Origin: Symbiodinium natans
Lineage: Eukaryota; Sar; Dinophyceae; Suessiales; Symbiodiniaceae
Assembly (NCBI GenBank): GCA_905221605.1
Contig: CAJNDS010002079.1
Coordinates: 1-20,000, forward strand
DNA length: 20,000 bases
Direction: 5' to 3'
Shown: positions 1-12,300 of the stretch, one piece after another
How positions within the stretch are numbered: the stretch's first letter is position 1
Layout of the letters: each line of letters begins with the position of its first letter
Translations under genes and position numbers: made by a program
Notes under the pieces: generated by a model
What the model was told of the DNA's origin: nothing
The model's input: only the letters and a program-made list of their open reading frames with translations
Databases searched by the model: none

Positions 1-729
1 GTTGCCTTTCAAGTACGACTTCCTTCTTGATTTGCTTTGAATCTTCACCAAGGTGCAGACGCTACCCATCCCTGACCCGGAATAAACCAAAAGAAGAAGC
101 CAAATCTTGAGAAAACGGTCGTTAAGTTCACCACAGGCCCAGCTGCACGGCACCAGTGCCACCGGTGATATACTTCACGGGCTTCTTCGCCCCATGTCCA
201 GATTCAACCTTTCTGGACACCCTGCCCTTGAGCAGCTTGCCTGGCGAATACGTGGCTTAGGGTTCAGGGCTTCGGCTTGTGTTCCACATGTAGCGGGTGC
301 TCCTCGCTAGAAACCCCCCTAAATGCCACAAAGGGATCCTAAACGGCTCTCTATTTCTGGGAGGCCCCATGCGGGGTGTGAAAGACAAGGTTGTCCACTG
401 ACCGCCATAGTTATGTGATTTTTTGTGTAGATGATACATATATACTTATATTCAGCCACCGTCCCGCCGGAAGACCGCGGCAAAGGGCATTTCATTACAT
501 GTGTCATCTCGTGTCATAGTTTTCTTCCCTTCCGGCCCATGCCCCTACCCTACCCCAAAACCCTAAATCCTAAACCCTACCCTAAACCCTAACTAAACCC
601 TACACCCTATTCTTGGTTTCTTTTGCAAGCGCTGCCTGTCTGGGCGCCGACGACACTCCTCCACGCCGAAGAGGCGTCCTCACTCCTGAACCACGCCACC
701 ATGGACGGCCCAGCGGCCGGTTCAGGTGC
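1..729 (-). CDS. Start of a concanavalin A/LamG-like domain following the PA14 array (3 exons, partial)
   Basis: Exons: 729-636, 240-139 and 71-1 (the last continues out of the window). Frame and phase run on from PA14 P5: the P5 donor is GC in phase 0, the next two donors are GC in phase 1, and all acceptors are CAG|G. The peptide begins APEPAAGPSMVAWFRSEDAS, goes on SAWRSVVGAQTGKLLKGRVS, has VESGHGAKKPVKYITGGTGA and VQLGMGSVCTLVKIQSKSRR, then KSYLKGN. The hydrophobic-tryptophan start, the SGHGA-type turn and the later SVC-hydrophobic strand resemble the beta-sandwich of LamG/concanavalin A-like lectins. I recall this pattern rather than having searched it, so the exons are well supported but the fold is a modest inference. 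Such a domain next to PA14 would fit carbohydrate recognition. The 67-base intron 72-138 is among the shortest here. Confidence 0.62.
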
Positions 730-3700
730 CTGGCACAAAGCCAAGGATGTGGGGCTTTAGGGGTTTAGGGTTTAGGGTTAGGGTTTATGGAAATTGTGGA
801 GGGCTTAGGTCCCAATAACGTTTTGACCGACAGTTTTGACCGAAACGTTTTGACCGAAACGTTTTGACCGAAACGTTTTGACCGAAAGGGGAGGGGGAGG
901 GGGGGACGGGGTTTAAGTAAATTGAGCACTTGGCCTCCAGAGAGATGTGTTTTGGATTAATATACTTAAACTCAGCTTGTCAGCTGTTTAGACAAGTAAC
1001 TTGGGAAAATCAGAATGGTACCACATACAATTTCTATTTATTTTGTCTTGAGGGTTTAGGGTTTAGGGTTTCGGGTTTAGGGTTTAGGGTTTAGGGTTTA
1101 GGGTTTAGGGTTTAGGGTTTAGGGTTTAGGGTTTAGGGCCCAGCCATAGGGGGTTCACGATATTCGGGGTACCTTTTTGGGGTCTGGATCCTACTATGTG
1201 GGAGTCCATATTCGGGGTCCCCTATTTGCGCAAACTCCCATGTAAGAATTTGTACATCATCTCCAGAAGCCCGAACTCTGGCAGATATGACTCGGTGACT
1301 ATCCTGTAACAATCACCACAACGAACCCCCAGACTCTAATGCCACAACCCCTCAACCCTAACCCCTAAACCCTAAACCCTAATAAAAAAAAAAAAACCCA
1401 AACGCTAAACCCTAAACTCAAAACCCAAACCCTAAACCCTAAACCCTAAACCCTAAACCCTAAACCCTAAACCCCAAACCCCAAACCCTAAACCCTAAAC
1501 CCTGGCACCGGGCCTTGGGCTCGTGCATAAGCACAGACGCCGGGATCGTCTTCTTCTTGTTGTCGGTGTCTGGCCCTTCGTACCGCATCTTGAAGGCTTC
1601 TCCGCCTTTTTTCTCGCACATGTCCTGACAAAAATGGCGGATGTTTTGTTGGCTTGAGGTTCAGGGTTTAGGGTTTAGGGTTTAGGGTTTAGGGTTTAGG
1701 GTTTAGGGTTTAGGGTTTAGGGTTTAGGGTTCAGGGGTTTCGGAGTTCAGGGGTTTCGGAGTTCAGGGGTTTACGGGGTTTAGGGGTTTAGGGGTTCAGG
1801 GTTTCGCGTTTCGGGCTTAGGGTGGCTTTATACTAACAAGGTTCTCTCGGGAAAATGCTTCGGGGCAGTGGTAACTCAAACTGACTTCTAATCAACCCTT
1901 GTGTCCACGACCAGGTAGTGGGCACCTGCGGAAAGGAACTGCTTGCCGCTGCTCCTTTCCCTTTCACCATGGCAACCGTCGTTGTCGACGATCTTCTCCC
2001 CATTCAGGTACATCAGAGAGCCTCTCAGCACAGGGACCCGGGATCACCCTAAACCCATAACCCCAAACCCCAAACCCCAAGCCCTAAACCCTAAACCCCA
2101 AACCCGAAACCCTAAACCCTAAACCCTAAACCCTAAACCCTAAACCCTAAACCCTAAACCCTAAACCCTAAACCCTAAACCCCAAACCCTAAACCCTAAA
2201 CCCTAAACCCTAAACCCTAAACCCTAAACCCTTCCCCAGAGCCATGGGACCATCATCTGAGCTGAGGAAGAACTTGTAGTCGCCCGAGCTCCTGGTGATG
2301 AGATGGCCTGCGCACCTGCCACAGGGTTTAGGGTTTAGGGTTTAGGGTTTAGGGTTTCGGGTTTAGGGTTTAGGGTTTAGGGTTTAGGGTTTAGGGTTTA
2401 GGGTTTAGGGTTTAGGGTTTAGGGTTTAGGGCCCAAGGTTTAGGGTTTAAGGGTGCAATACTAGCAGGTAAAAAAGACCTGTCCTGCCTTATGCAGACAT
2501 TACTGCGTTGTCGCACGTTGGGGAACTTTCCGTTCTCCTGATCCGCATGCCGCAACAGCAGGACACATTTATTCAACCTTTTCAGAAAGAACTGCGGTCC
2601 ATGAAGATCTTCGACACAATCTCGGAATGAGAGCGCTTCCTTACTATTGCAGGTTCTGCACATGCATGCCGGATGTACAGACACAAAGCCTCAATTGGGA
2701 TCATGGTTCCATGCTGATGCGTCTTGCCACTGTACTCAAAAACAAGATGCACACTGAGCTGCAATGAGACCCTTGCTAACAAATATCGGTTGTAATTATT
2801 TCGACGGTTGTACCTGATTCCACGCAGCATCTAGACCCATGAAGTAGCCGTCTCCCTGTGATGCATGCACAATTTGCTGGGTTGGCCTTTAAACCCTCTG
2901 AAAGATACATATATATATATATATATATGCTACCCCCCCCCGTAGCGCCTAGGTTTTACTTAAAAAAGAGTGTGTTTTTCGTAGGATTTACAAAAAAACG
3001 TGTTTTTTGAATCGCATGAACGGAATGGAGGATACTGCCCAACACATAGGCGACAGACGCAGCAAGCAGTGCAACACGGCGTGCGACGGAATCATGTTAC
3101 ACGTGTTTTTGCTTCTGTGCTAGAAAAGACAGGCCTGTAATTAAACTTGTTCATACACTACATTAATTAAAACATAATGCGTAATAGGGAACCTTACCTA
3201 GTGGCTTCACTTAAGCATTCATTGAATGAGCTAAAACATGTTCCTTCTTCTTTTCGTGAACAAGCACAGTACTTTATTTAACTAAACTTTTTCGTTTCTG
3301 GAAAATAACATACGTACAGTCTTTCCAACAGTTTGATTAGTCTTCTGAAGGTGTTTTTGCTTCTGTGCTAGAAAAGACAGGCCTGTAATTAAACTTGTTC
3401 ATACACTACATGAATTAAAACATAATGCGTAATAGGGAACCTGACCTAATGGCTTCACTTGAGCATTCATTGAATGTGCTAAAACATGTTCCTTCTTCTT
3501 TTCGTGAACAAGCACAGTACTTAATTTAACTAAAGTTTTTCGTTTCTGGAAAATAACATACGTAAAGTCTTTCCAACAGTTTGATTAGTCTTCAGAAGGG
3601 TTAAGTAAATAAATTGAGTTCGTAGACCAATAATTAACTAAAGGAATTCAATGAACTAAACTTACTAAGAACAGTAACTACGGCCTTTTGTTTGCTGATA

Positions 3701-5643
3701 TTACCCTAGTCAAAATCATTTCAATTGTGGATTTAGTTTACTTAAAGGTGAAGCAAATGAATGAAACTAATTAGTATACCCTTAACTAAACGAATTCGAT
3801 AATTTAAATTAAACAAGCCACGATCCTTAACAACAACTCAATTGGTTCAGCCTGACTAGATTAATTACTTTAAACGAATACTTTAATAGGCCTTCCCAAG
3901 AAAAAACTACATTTAGTTTCTTATTCTAAGAGGTAGATGGCATTCAACTAACTAAATGTCTATCCTTTTTTTACTTCAACCTCAACCAGACTAAATGAAT
4001 GATAGTTGTAAAGCAAATTAGATTAATTAAAGCCAACTTATCAGGAAACTTGACCTCGTCGCGTCATTTAGGCATTACATCGATTAGATAAAATGTTACT
4101 TACATCACAGTTTTTAACAAATAGTTGAATTAGCTTTATTGCTGCTGAACTGTGCTCTTTGAACAAACAAAAACCAATTCTGGAGGCCTATACTTACAAG
4201 GCAGGCCGTCACGAAAAGATTGGCTTTTTAGGGACAGTACAGCACTTTGGGGATCTGAAGGGCTGAAAGTGCTGTACTGTCCCTAACAAAGCAATCCCAG
4301 AAGCGGAAAACGCTGTACTGTCCCTAAAAAACCTAAAAAACCAATTCTGGGGACCTGTACAGGCAGCCCCTCTTCAAAAGATTGGTTTTTTAGGGACAGC
4401 ACAGCACTTGCAGCACCTCAGACCCTCAAAGTGCTGTACTGTCCCTAAAAAACCAATCCCATAAACATAAAGTGGCGTACTGTCCCTAAAAAACCTAAAA
4501 AACTAATTCTTGAAGCCTATACAGGTAGACCCTCACGAAAAGATTGGTTTTTTAGGGACAGTACAGCACTTTCAGCATCTCAGGCCTTCAAAGTGCCGCA
4601 CTGTCCCTAAAAAACCAATCCCAGAAGCAGAAAGTGCCGTAATGTCCCAAAAAAACCTACACAACCAATTCTGGAGGCCTATACAGGTAGACAATCACGA
4701 AAAGATTGGTTTTTTAGGGACAGTACAGCACTTTCAGCACCTCAGGCCTTCAAAGTGCCGCACTGTCCCTAAAAAACCAATCCCAGAAGCAGAAAGTGCC
4801 GTACTGTCCCTAAAAAACCTAAAAAACCAATTCTGGAGGCCTATACAGGTAGACCCTCACGAAAAGATTGGTTTTTTAGGGACAGTACAGCACTTTCAGC
4901 ACCTCAGGCCTTCAAAGTGCCGCACTGTCCCTAAAAAACCAATCTTTGGAAGAGGGCCTGTCTGTATAGGCCACCAGAATTGGTTTTTTAGGTTTTTTAG
5001 GGACAGTACAGCACTTTCTGCTTTTGGGATTGGTTTTTTAGGGACAGTACAGCACTTTCAGCACCTCAGGCCTTCAAAGTGCCGCACTGTCCCTAAACAA
5101 CCAATCCCAGAAGCAGAAAGTGCCGCACTGTCCCTAAAAAACCTAAAAAACCAATTCTGGAGGCCTATACAGGTAGACCCTCACGAAAAGATTGGTTTTT
5201 TAGGGACAGTACAGCACTTTCAGCACCTCAGGCCTTCAAAGTGCCGTACTGTCCCTAAAAAACCAATCTTTGGAAGAGGGCCTGTCTGTATAGGCCACCA
5301 GAATTGGTTTTTTAGGTTTTTTAGGGACAGTACGGCACTTTCTGCTTCTGGGATTGGTTTTTTAGGGACAGTACAGCACTTTCAGCACCTCAGGCCTTCG
5401 AAGTGCCGTACTGTCCCTAAAAAACCAATCTTTTGAGGAGGGCCTGTCTTGATAGGCCTCCAGAATTGGTTTTTTAGGTTTTTTAGGGACAGTACAGCAC
5501 TTTCTGCTTCTGGGATTGGTTTTTTAGGGACAGTACAGCACTTTCACTCCTAAACCCTAAACCCTACAAGAGGCAAGTCATCTGAGGCCGGTACCTGAGA
5601 CAGGGAAGAAAATGAGACCTAGGTACTTGGGGGGGGGGGTACC

Positions 5644-5676
<33 letters not shown>

Positions 5677-6280
5677 GGGACCCTTATAAACCCAAATAAG
5701 GAGAATACAAAAATGTTCCATTAACCAACCTACATAGTTTGGAACCATCCGGGGTTTGGAGATCTCAAACCAGTGTCAACTCGTTCGGAGGCATGGGGGC
5801 TTCGAGGAACAGGTGAGATGGCAATCTTATGCCCGGATGGGGCAGGAGGCATGTGAAAGCCCAAAAGTTCGGGGTTTAGGGTTTAACCCTAAACCCTAAA
5901 CCCTAGCCCTAAACCCTGAACCCTAAACCCTAAACCCTAAACCCTAACTAAACCCTAAACCCTAAACCAAAAAACACCAAACCCTACATGCCAAACCTCA
6001 AACCCTAAACCCTAAACCCTAGACCCTAACTTACTGCAGGGTTTAGGGCTTAGGGTCCGGCATCGCTATCGGCTACCGCTGCCACGCGTCAGCTTTCCCA
6101 GGTCAGGGACTGCACACTTGGCTTGGTTGTAGAAGTAGTCGCACTCCAAGCCATCAGCCAAGTCCTGCTGCTTAGGTTTAGGGTTTAGGGTTTAGGGTTA
6201 AGGATCTAGGGTTCAGGGTTTAGGGTGTAGGGCTGGTTCTTAGTGGGGAATGAGGGAATGAGGTACCCTGTATCCCCCTT

Positions 6281-6330
<50 letters not shown>

Positions 6331-9300
6331 CACGATAAGGGATTATATAGGGTACCTCATTCCCCATCCACTGACTTAGGATATGAGGGATTGTACGGCC
6401 CGCGCGAGGGGGGGGGGGGGGGGGAAGGGTGATAAAGAGAAAAAGTCTCGGCTCGAGTTGTTGCAAGATCATGATAAGTATCCAGTACTCCGAGAACAGA
6501 CTTCAAGAAGAGGCTCTGGCCAATGTGTACAGAGCTCAGACAAGTTATTGGTCGGTTTAGAAAAGCCGCTTTGCTTACCCCAAGCACAAAGTAAGGTGAG
6601 CCTCACAGCTTTTTAGCTTCCGTGATGTTGATATGGACCCTGCCTCAAAGACCGCTCACTGCATGGATGCGGCTAGTACTGGCAGCTAGCCATGTTATAC
6701 CGAATTGCCGGGTAAGTCTCCAAGTGTTCTGGACGGTTTTGCGTGCCTGTTGAGGGAGAATCTAAAGGAGACAACGAAATGGAGTACTTCTCGAGCATGA
6801 TACACTATACATTGGCTTGCGTTTGATGCCCCCTTCTCGTTTCCATTGCACTTCACATGACCCAGCAAGCTATAATCCAGCAACCATTCCAGTTGCCCCC
6901 AAACACCATCAAAGAATGCAAACGCGACAGACAGAATTCGTCTCCATGTGTGCTTCCACTTTCTATGCAGTTCAATCCAACAATTTCGCCCGAAACCCTA
7001 AACCCCAAACCTAACCACGAAACCCTGAACCCTAAACCCCCCCAAAACCCCACAAAACACCAAGGATCCCTGACCCAGCCCAGCATTCCAACCTCCCAGA
7101 CCCTAGACGGGCAATAACCCCAAATCCCCAAACCCCTCAACCCTCAAAACCCAAAAACCCCAAAACCACAAAACCCCAAACCCCAAAACCCTAAAACCCC
7201 CAAACCCCTAACCCTAAACCCCTAACCCTTATAAATCCCTAAGACCAAAACGTGCTGGGCGCCCCTAAACCCTAAACCCTAAACCCTAAACCCTACACCC
7301 TAAACCCTAAACCCTAAACCCTAAACCCTAAACCCTCAACCCTCAACCCTCAACCCTCAACCCTAAACCCTAAACCCTAAACCCTAAACCCTCAACCCTC
7401 AACCCTAAACCCTAAACCCTAAACCCTAAACGTGCGGGGCGGCCTTCAGCTCGTGCTTCAAGGCGTCACTGGGCACCGTGACCTTCTTGCGGCCTGTGTC
7501 TGGTCCCTGATATCGCATCCTCGGTAGGGTTTAGGGTTTAGGGTTTAGGGTTTAGGGTTTAGGGTTTAGGGTTTAGGGTTTAGGGTTTGGGGTTTGGGGT
7601 TTGGGGTTTGGGGTTTGGGGTTTGGGGTTTGGGGTTTGGGGTTTGGTGTTTGAGGTTTGGGGTTTGGGGTTTGGTGTTTGAGGTTTGGGGTTTGGGGTTT
7701 AAGGTTTGGGGTTTGGGGTTTGGGGTTTGGAGTTTGGGGTTTGGGTTTGGGCTTTGCGGTTTGGGGGAGGGAATCACACGGATCATCGCATGATGGGTTT
7801 CGTTTAGGGCTTTGGGCTTTTTCGTGCGCATTGTCTTGCGGGCAAAGGTTGGGGAGAACTTTTCCCCTTCTTGTACACCCTAGCTCCTAAACCCTAAATC
7901 CTCAAACCCCACGCCCTGGTTCTCAAAATGGGGAGCCGCTGCGAATCTTAAGGGATTTACGGAATTTCACGGTGATGAGCGGGGTTCCTCTTGGGGATGA
8001 TGGAGGGAGTGAACCCCCAGGCAGCAACAGTTCTGCTAACTGCTAACACTACACCCTAAAGCCTACATCCCAAACCCTAAACCCTAAACCCTAAACCCTA
8101 CACCCTAAACCCTAAACCCTAGATGTCCACCCCCGTTGTTCCGCAGCCCAGCATCTTGAAGGCTTCCCCGCCGTGCTTCTCGCACATGCTCACCTGCATG
8201 TCATGTGCTCTTTCCACAGCAAGCCGGACAGCTGGGGCCCTTTGATGGGTTTAGGGTTTAGGGCTTAGAGCTTGGGATGTAGGGTTTGGGGTTTAGGGTT
8301 TAGGGCTTGAGGCTTAGGGTTTAGGGTTTAGGGCTAGGGTTTAGGGTTCTACCCTCACCTCCAGCTTGTGGGTGCCCTTCGCGAGGAGCATCTCCTGGCT
8401 ACTCCTCTCCCTTTCGCCGTGGCAGCCGTTGTTGTCGACGGCCTTCTCCCCGTTGACGTAGAGTAGCGAGCCTGGGGTTTAGGGTTTAGGGTTTAGGGTT
8501 TAGGGTTTAGGGTTTAGGGTTTAGTGTTTAGGGTTTAGGGTTTAGGGTTTAGGGTTTAGGGTTTAGGGGTTTAGGGTTTAGGGCTTAGGGCTTAGGGTTT
8601 AGGGTTTAGGGTTTAGGGCTTGCTGTGATAGGGCGTAGATGCTGTGAAGGTTAGGTTTCGGAACAATCTCGAAAGCTTCGTGAGGTGCGAAAAACAGCAT
8701 TGGCCCGATTGTGGAGGGCCATCTAACACTTTTCTCCCACCCCACGCCGTCCAAGGCGGCAAAGCCACCCAAACCTATTCCTTTTAGGGTTTAGGCCTAA
8801 ACTCAGACAACAGCCCACTTCTAAAAACCACTTCTAAAAACTTAGGCAGTTTGGGTCGGCCAGGCACCCAGTCAGGGACCAGCCGGCTGTGGGTGAAGTG
8901 GAGGGGCAAACCTAGCGCCAGGAGAAAGGTCAGGGGCGGTCAGCGGGGCCAGAAGGGGTCAGGGGGTGACCGGCCTGAAGCCCCTCTGGTCCCTGCACAC
9001 GCTGCGGCGACGGGGTCCGGGACCCCTGGGCTGGGGCCCTCAGGGTACAAGGGCGGTTTAGGGTTATGACTGTCTGGTCCGGGAAAACCAACCTCCAAGC
9101 TGTTGGAGGCGGGCGAACGACCTGGGTCGGCTTGCGCCATCGAGGTCGAGGGGCTTAGGTGCCGCCCCCCAACAGGGTTTAGGGTTTAGGGTTTAGGGTG
9201 AGGTCCTAAACCCGAAGCCCGACAATTGAAGCCCTGAGGCCGAAGAAACCCTAAACCCTAAACCCGAAGCCCTAAACCCTAAACCCTAAACCCTAAACCC

Positions 9301-12300
9301 AAAACCCTAAACCCTAAACCCTAAACCCTGAACCCTGAACCCTAAACCCTAAACCCTAAACCCTAGGCTTGATCTCTTCCCTCGAGCCATGGGACCATCG
9401 TCTGAGCTGAGGAAGAACTTGTAGTTGCCCGAGCTCCTGGTGACGAGATTTCCAGTGCACCTGCAGCAGGGCTTAGGGTTCAGGGTCTAGGGTCTAGGGT
9501 CTAGGGTTTCTGGTTTAAAGGTTTAGGGTTTAGGGTTTGGGGTTTGGGATTTAGGGTTTAGGGTTTAGGGTTTAGGGTTTAGGGTTTAGGGTTTAGGGTT
9601 TAGGATTTAGGGTTTAGGGCTTAGGGCTTCCCTTCCATGATAATCTGCCGCAGAGGTAAGCCCCAAACCCTTCAAACCCTACCCCACACCCCCGGAAGCC
9701 CTAAACCACCACACCCCGTAGCCCTAAACCCCAAGCACCGAAACCCGAAACCCTGAACCCTAAACCCTAAACCCGAAACACCTGAACCCCAAACACCTAA
9801 ACCCCCAAAGCCCAAAGCCCAAAACCGCGCACTGAACCTTCCAGTCGCTTCAGAAAAAGTAAGATAGCTTGAGGATTCGGGTTTAGGGTTTAATTAGGGT
9901 GTAGGGTTTAGGGTTTAGGGTTTAGGGTTTAGGGTTTAGGGTTTAGGGTTTAGGGTTTAGGCTTTAGGCTTTAGGCTTTAGGCTGTAGGCTTTAGGGCAC
10001 ACCAGTGCTAGCAACGCACGCAAGTAGAAGTGGGATGCAGGATGTGATCTGGCTGTAGCTGCTCGAAGCCCTAAACCCTAAACCCTAAACCCTGAACCCT
10101 AAACCCTAAACCCTAAACCCTAAACCCTAAACCCTAAACCCTAAACCCAAATTAAACCCTAAACCCCATACCCTAATCCCGAAACCCTAAAACCTAAACC
10201 CTAAACCCTAAACCCTAAACCCTAAACCCTAAACCCTAAGCCTCATGCAGACGTTGGTGTGCTGGAACACGTTGGGGAAGCGCCCCTTGGCCTGATCAAG
10301 CCCAAGGCATTTTGTAGGGTCTTTGGGTTACTGGTCGCCCGATGCCTTCCATGTTGCCGGGTTTAGGGTTTAGGGTTTAGGGTTTAGGGTTTAGGGTTTG
10401 GGGTTTGGGGTTTAGGGTTTAGGGTTTAGGGTTTAGGGTTCATGGTTAAGGTTTAGGGTTTAGGGTGTAGGGTTTAGGGTTTAGGGTTTAGGGTTTAGGG
10501 TTTAGGGTTTAGGGTTTAGGGTTTAGGGTTTAGGGTTTAGGGTGTAGGGTGTAGGGTGTAGGGTGAGGGTGTAGGGTGTTGGGTTTAGGGTTTAGGGTGT
10601 AGGGTGTAGGGTGTAGGGTTAGGGTTTACGGATGATAAGGTCGAAGTTTGTGCTAAAGATCGCAGTGGACAAAATCGTACGGACAAAATGGAGAATGGAA
10701 TGGAATCTTTGCAAAGCAGCCCTTTCTTTAGGGTTTACAATGGCATTCTACCCGAGAAAGCCCTTATGCTAGTCACCCTGTACAAATCGCAAACAAATCC
10801 CCAGTAGAAGATAGCTGATGTTGGGCATCCCGGTCCATGAAGATCTCCGGCAGAATGGCGCTATGGGCTGGGGTCCTTGCATTGCCGAGCAGTACATAAG
10901 GAATTGCACTAGCAGCAGCTGCAGTCAGAGTTCTGGCAGTCGAAGCAGTAGCAGCAGCATGAGCACAACAGCAATCGCACAGTGTTACTGGGTCGACAGT
11001 GAGAAAGGAAGATGGGAAGTAGCCGCTGTTCTTGCTTACTGCTGGCTCCCTAAACCCTAAACCCTAAACCCCAAACCCTAAACCCTAAACCCTCATGCTT
11101 GCACGGCCTGGGCTCATGCTGCCGAGCATCATTGATTTGAGGTCGGGAACGTCGCACCGGGCCTTGCGGTAGAAGTAGTCGCACTCCAAACCGTCCGACA
11201 TCTGCGACAAGGCTCCACACATTGCGAGGGTTTAGGGTTTAGGGTTTAGGGTTTAGGGTTTAGGGTTTAGGGTTTAGGGTTTAGGGTTTAGGGTTTAGGG
11301 TTTAGAGTTTAGGGTTTAGGGGATAGGGGTTAGGGTTTAGGGTTTAGGGTTTAGGGTCCCTAAAGCTAGTGTAATATTACTTAATAAGCTGCTAGTATCC
11401 ATTACGATTGATGTGTTGCCCTTTTTTGCTATGTTTCTTTCTTCATGTTATATACTAGTCTTTGCCGCTTCCAATTAAACAGCAATAATTATGTGACCAT
11501 TTATTTTGTGTTGCTTACTAACATTTGTCATTAAGTACTAGTTTCTAACTATGTTTTGTTGTTTATTCTGCATTCCTTTACAAACCATTCGGTATTCTTA
11601 CTTGATGTGGTGTATTGTGATTTGTGATTTACTCTTGCTTTTAGGTGGTATTATGTTGCTTCGTGCTAATATTGTCTTATTTATTCTTGATGTCCCACTA
11701 TGCATAAATGTTTGGCATGATCTGTTTCATTTGTGCACTTTTCCTCTCGTTAACACCGCGCCTTGAGCTCGTGCTTGAGGGCTTTTGCAGGCACCGTGAC
11801 TTTCTTCTTGCCTGTGTCCGGCCCTTCATAGCGCATCTTGAAGACCTGCCCGCCCTTGATTTCCTTGGTAGCCCAGTAACCATATCATAACGAGGGTACC
11901 CTTTTTGGGTTTGGTTGCTTTTTTTACGGGAACCTTGAACCCCAAAGAAAGAAGGCAAAAGGGCACCACTGGGCTACCAAGATTCACACATGTCCACGGA
12001 CAGGTAGTGGGCCCCCGCCGAGAGGAACTGCTTGCTGCTGCTCTTCTCCTTCTCGCCGTGGCAGCCATCGTTGTCGACAACCACCTCCCTGTTTACGCGC
12101 AGCAGCGAACCTGATTTTCGCTCAGGGGACGCGCGCCAACATGGTCACAGACGCGTGCTGCTTGCCAAATTCTGATAAGCAATAAAAAAAGAAGCAAGAA
12201 TAATGATAATAAGAATCAAAAAGCAAGCAACAAGCATAAGCAGTTATAAATATTGAGAATTAATTACTGACAAATAAATAAAACAAAAAATATCGCCGTA

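Noticed and set aside
4510-5436. 308-codon plus-strand open frame, the longest in the window
   Set aside because: It is the hairpin array read in a frame kept open because the repeat period (162) is a multiple of three. It lies antisense within an intron, and the arms that are reverse complements both contribute codons.
7580-7831. Open frames on both strands with PKPQTPN-like or GFGVWGL-like repeats
   Set aside because: Direct translation of the TTTGGGG array; a 7-base unit cycles through all frames and has no stop in several.
8851-9140. Overlapping open frames in a GC-rich intron stretch
   Set aside because: High GC lowers stop frequency. The peptides are Gly/Arg/Pro-rich with no recognisable motif.
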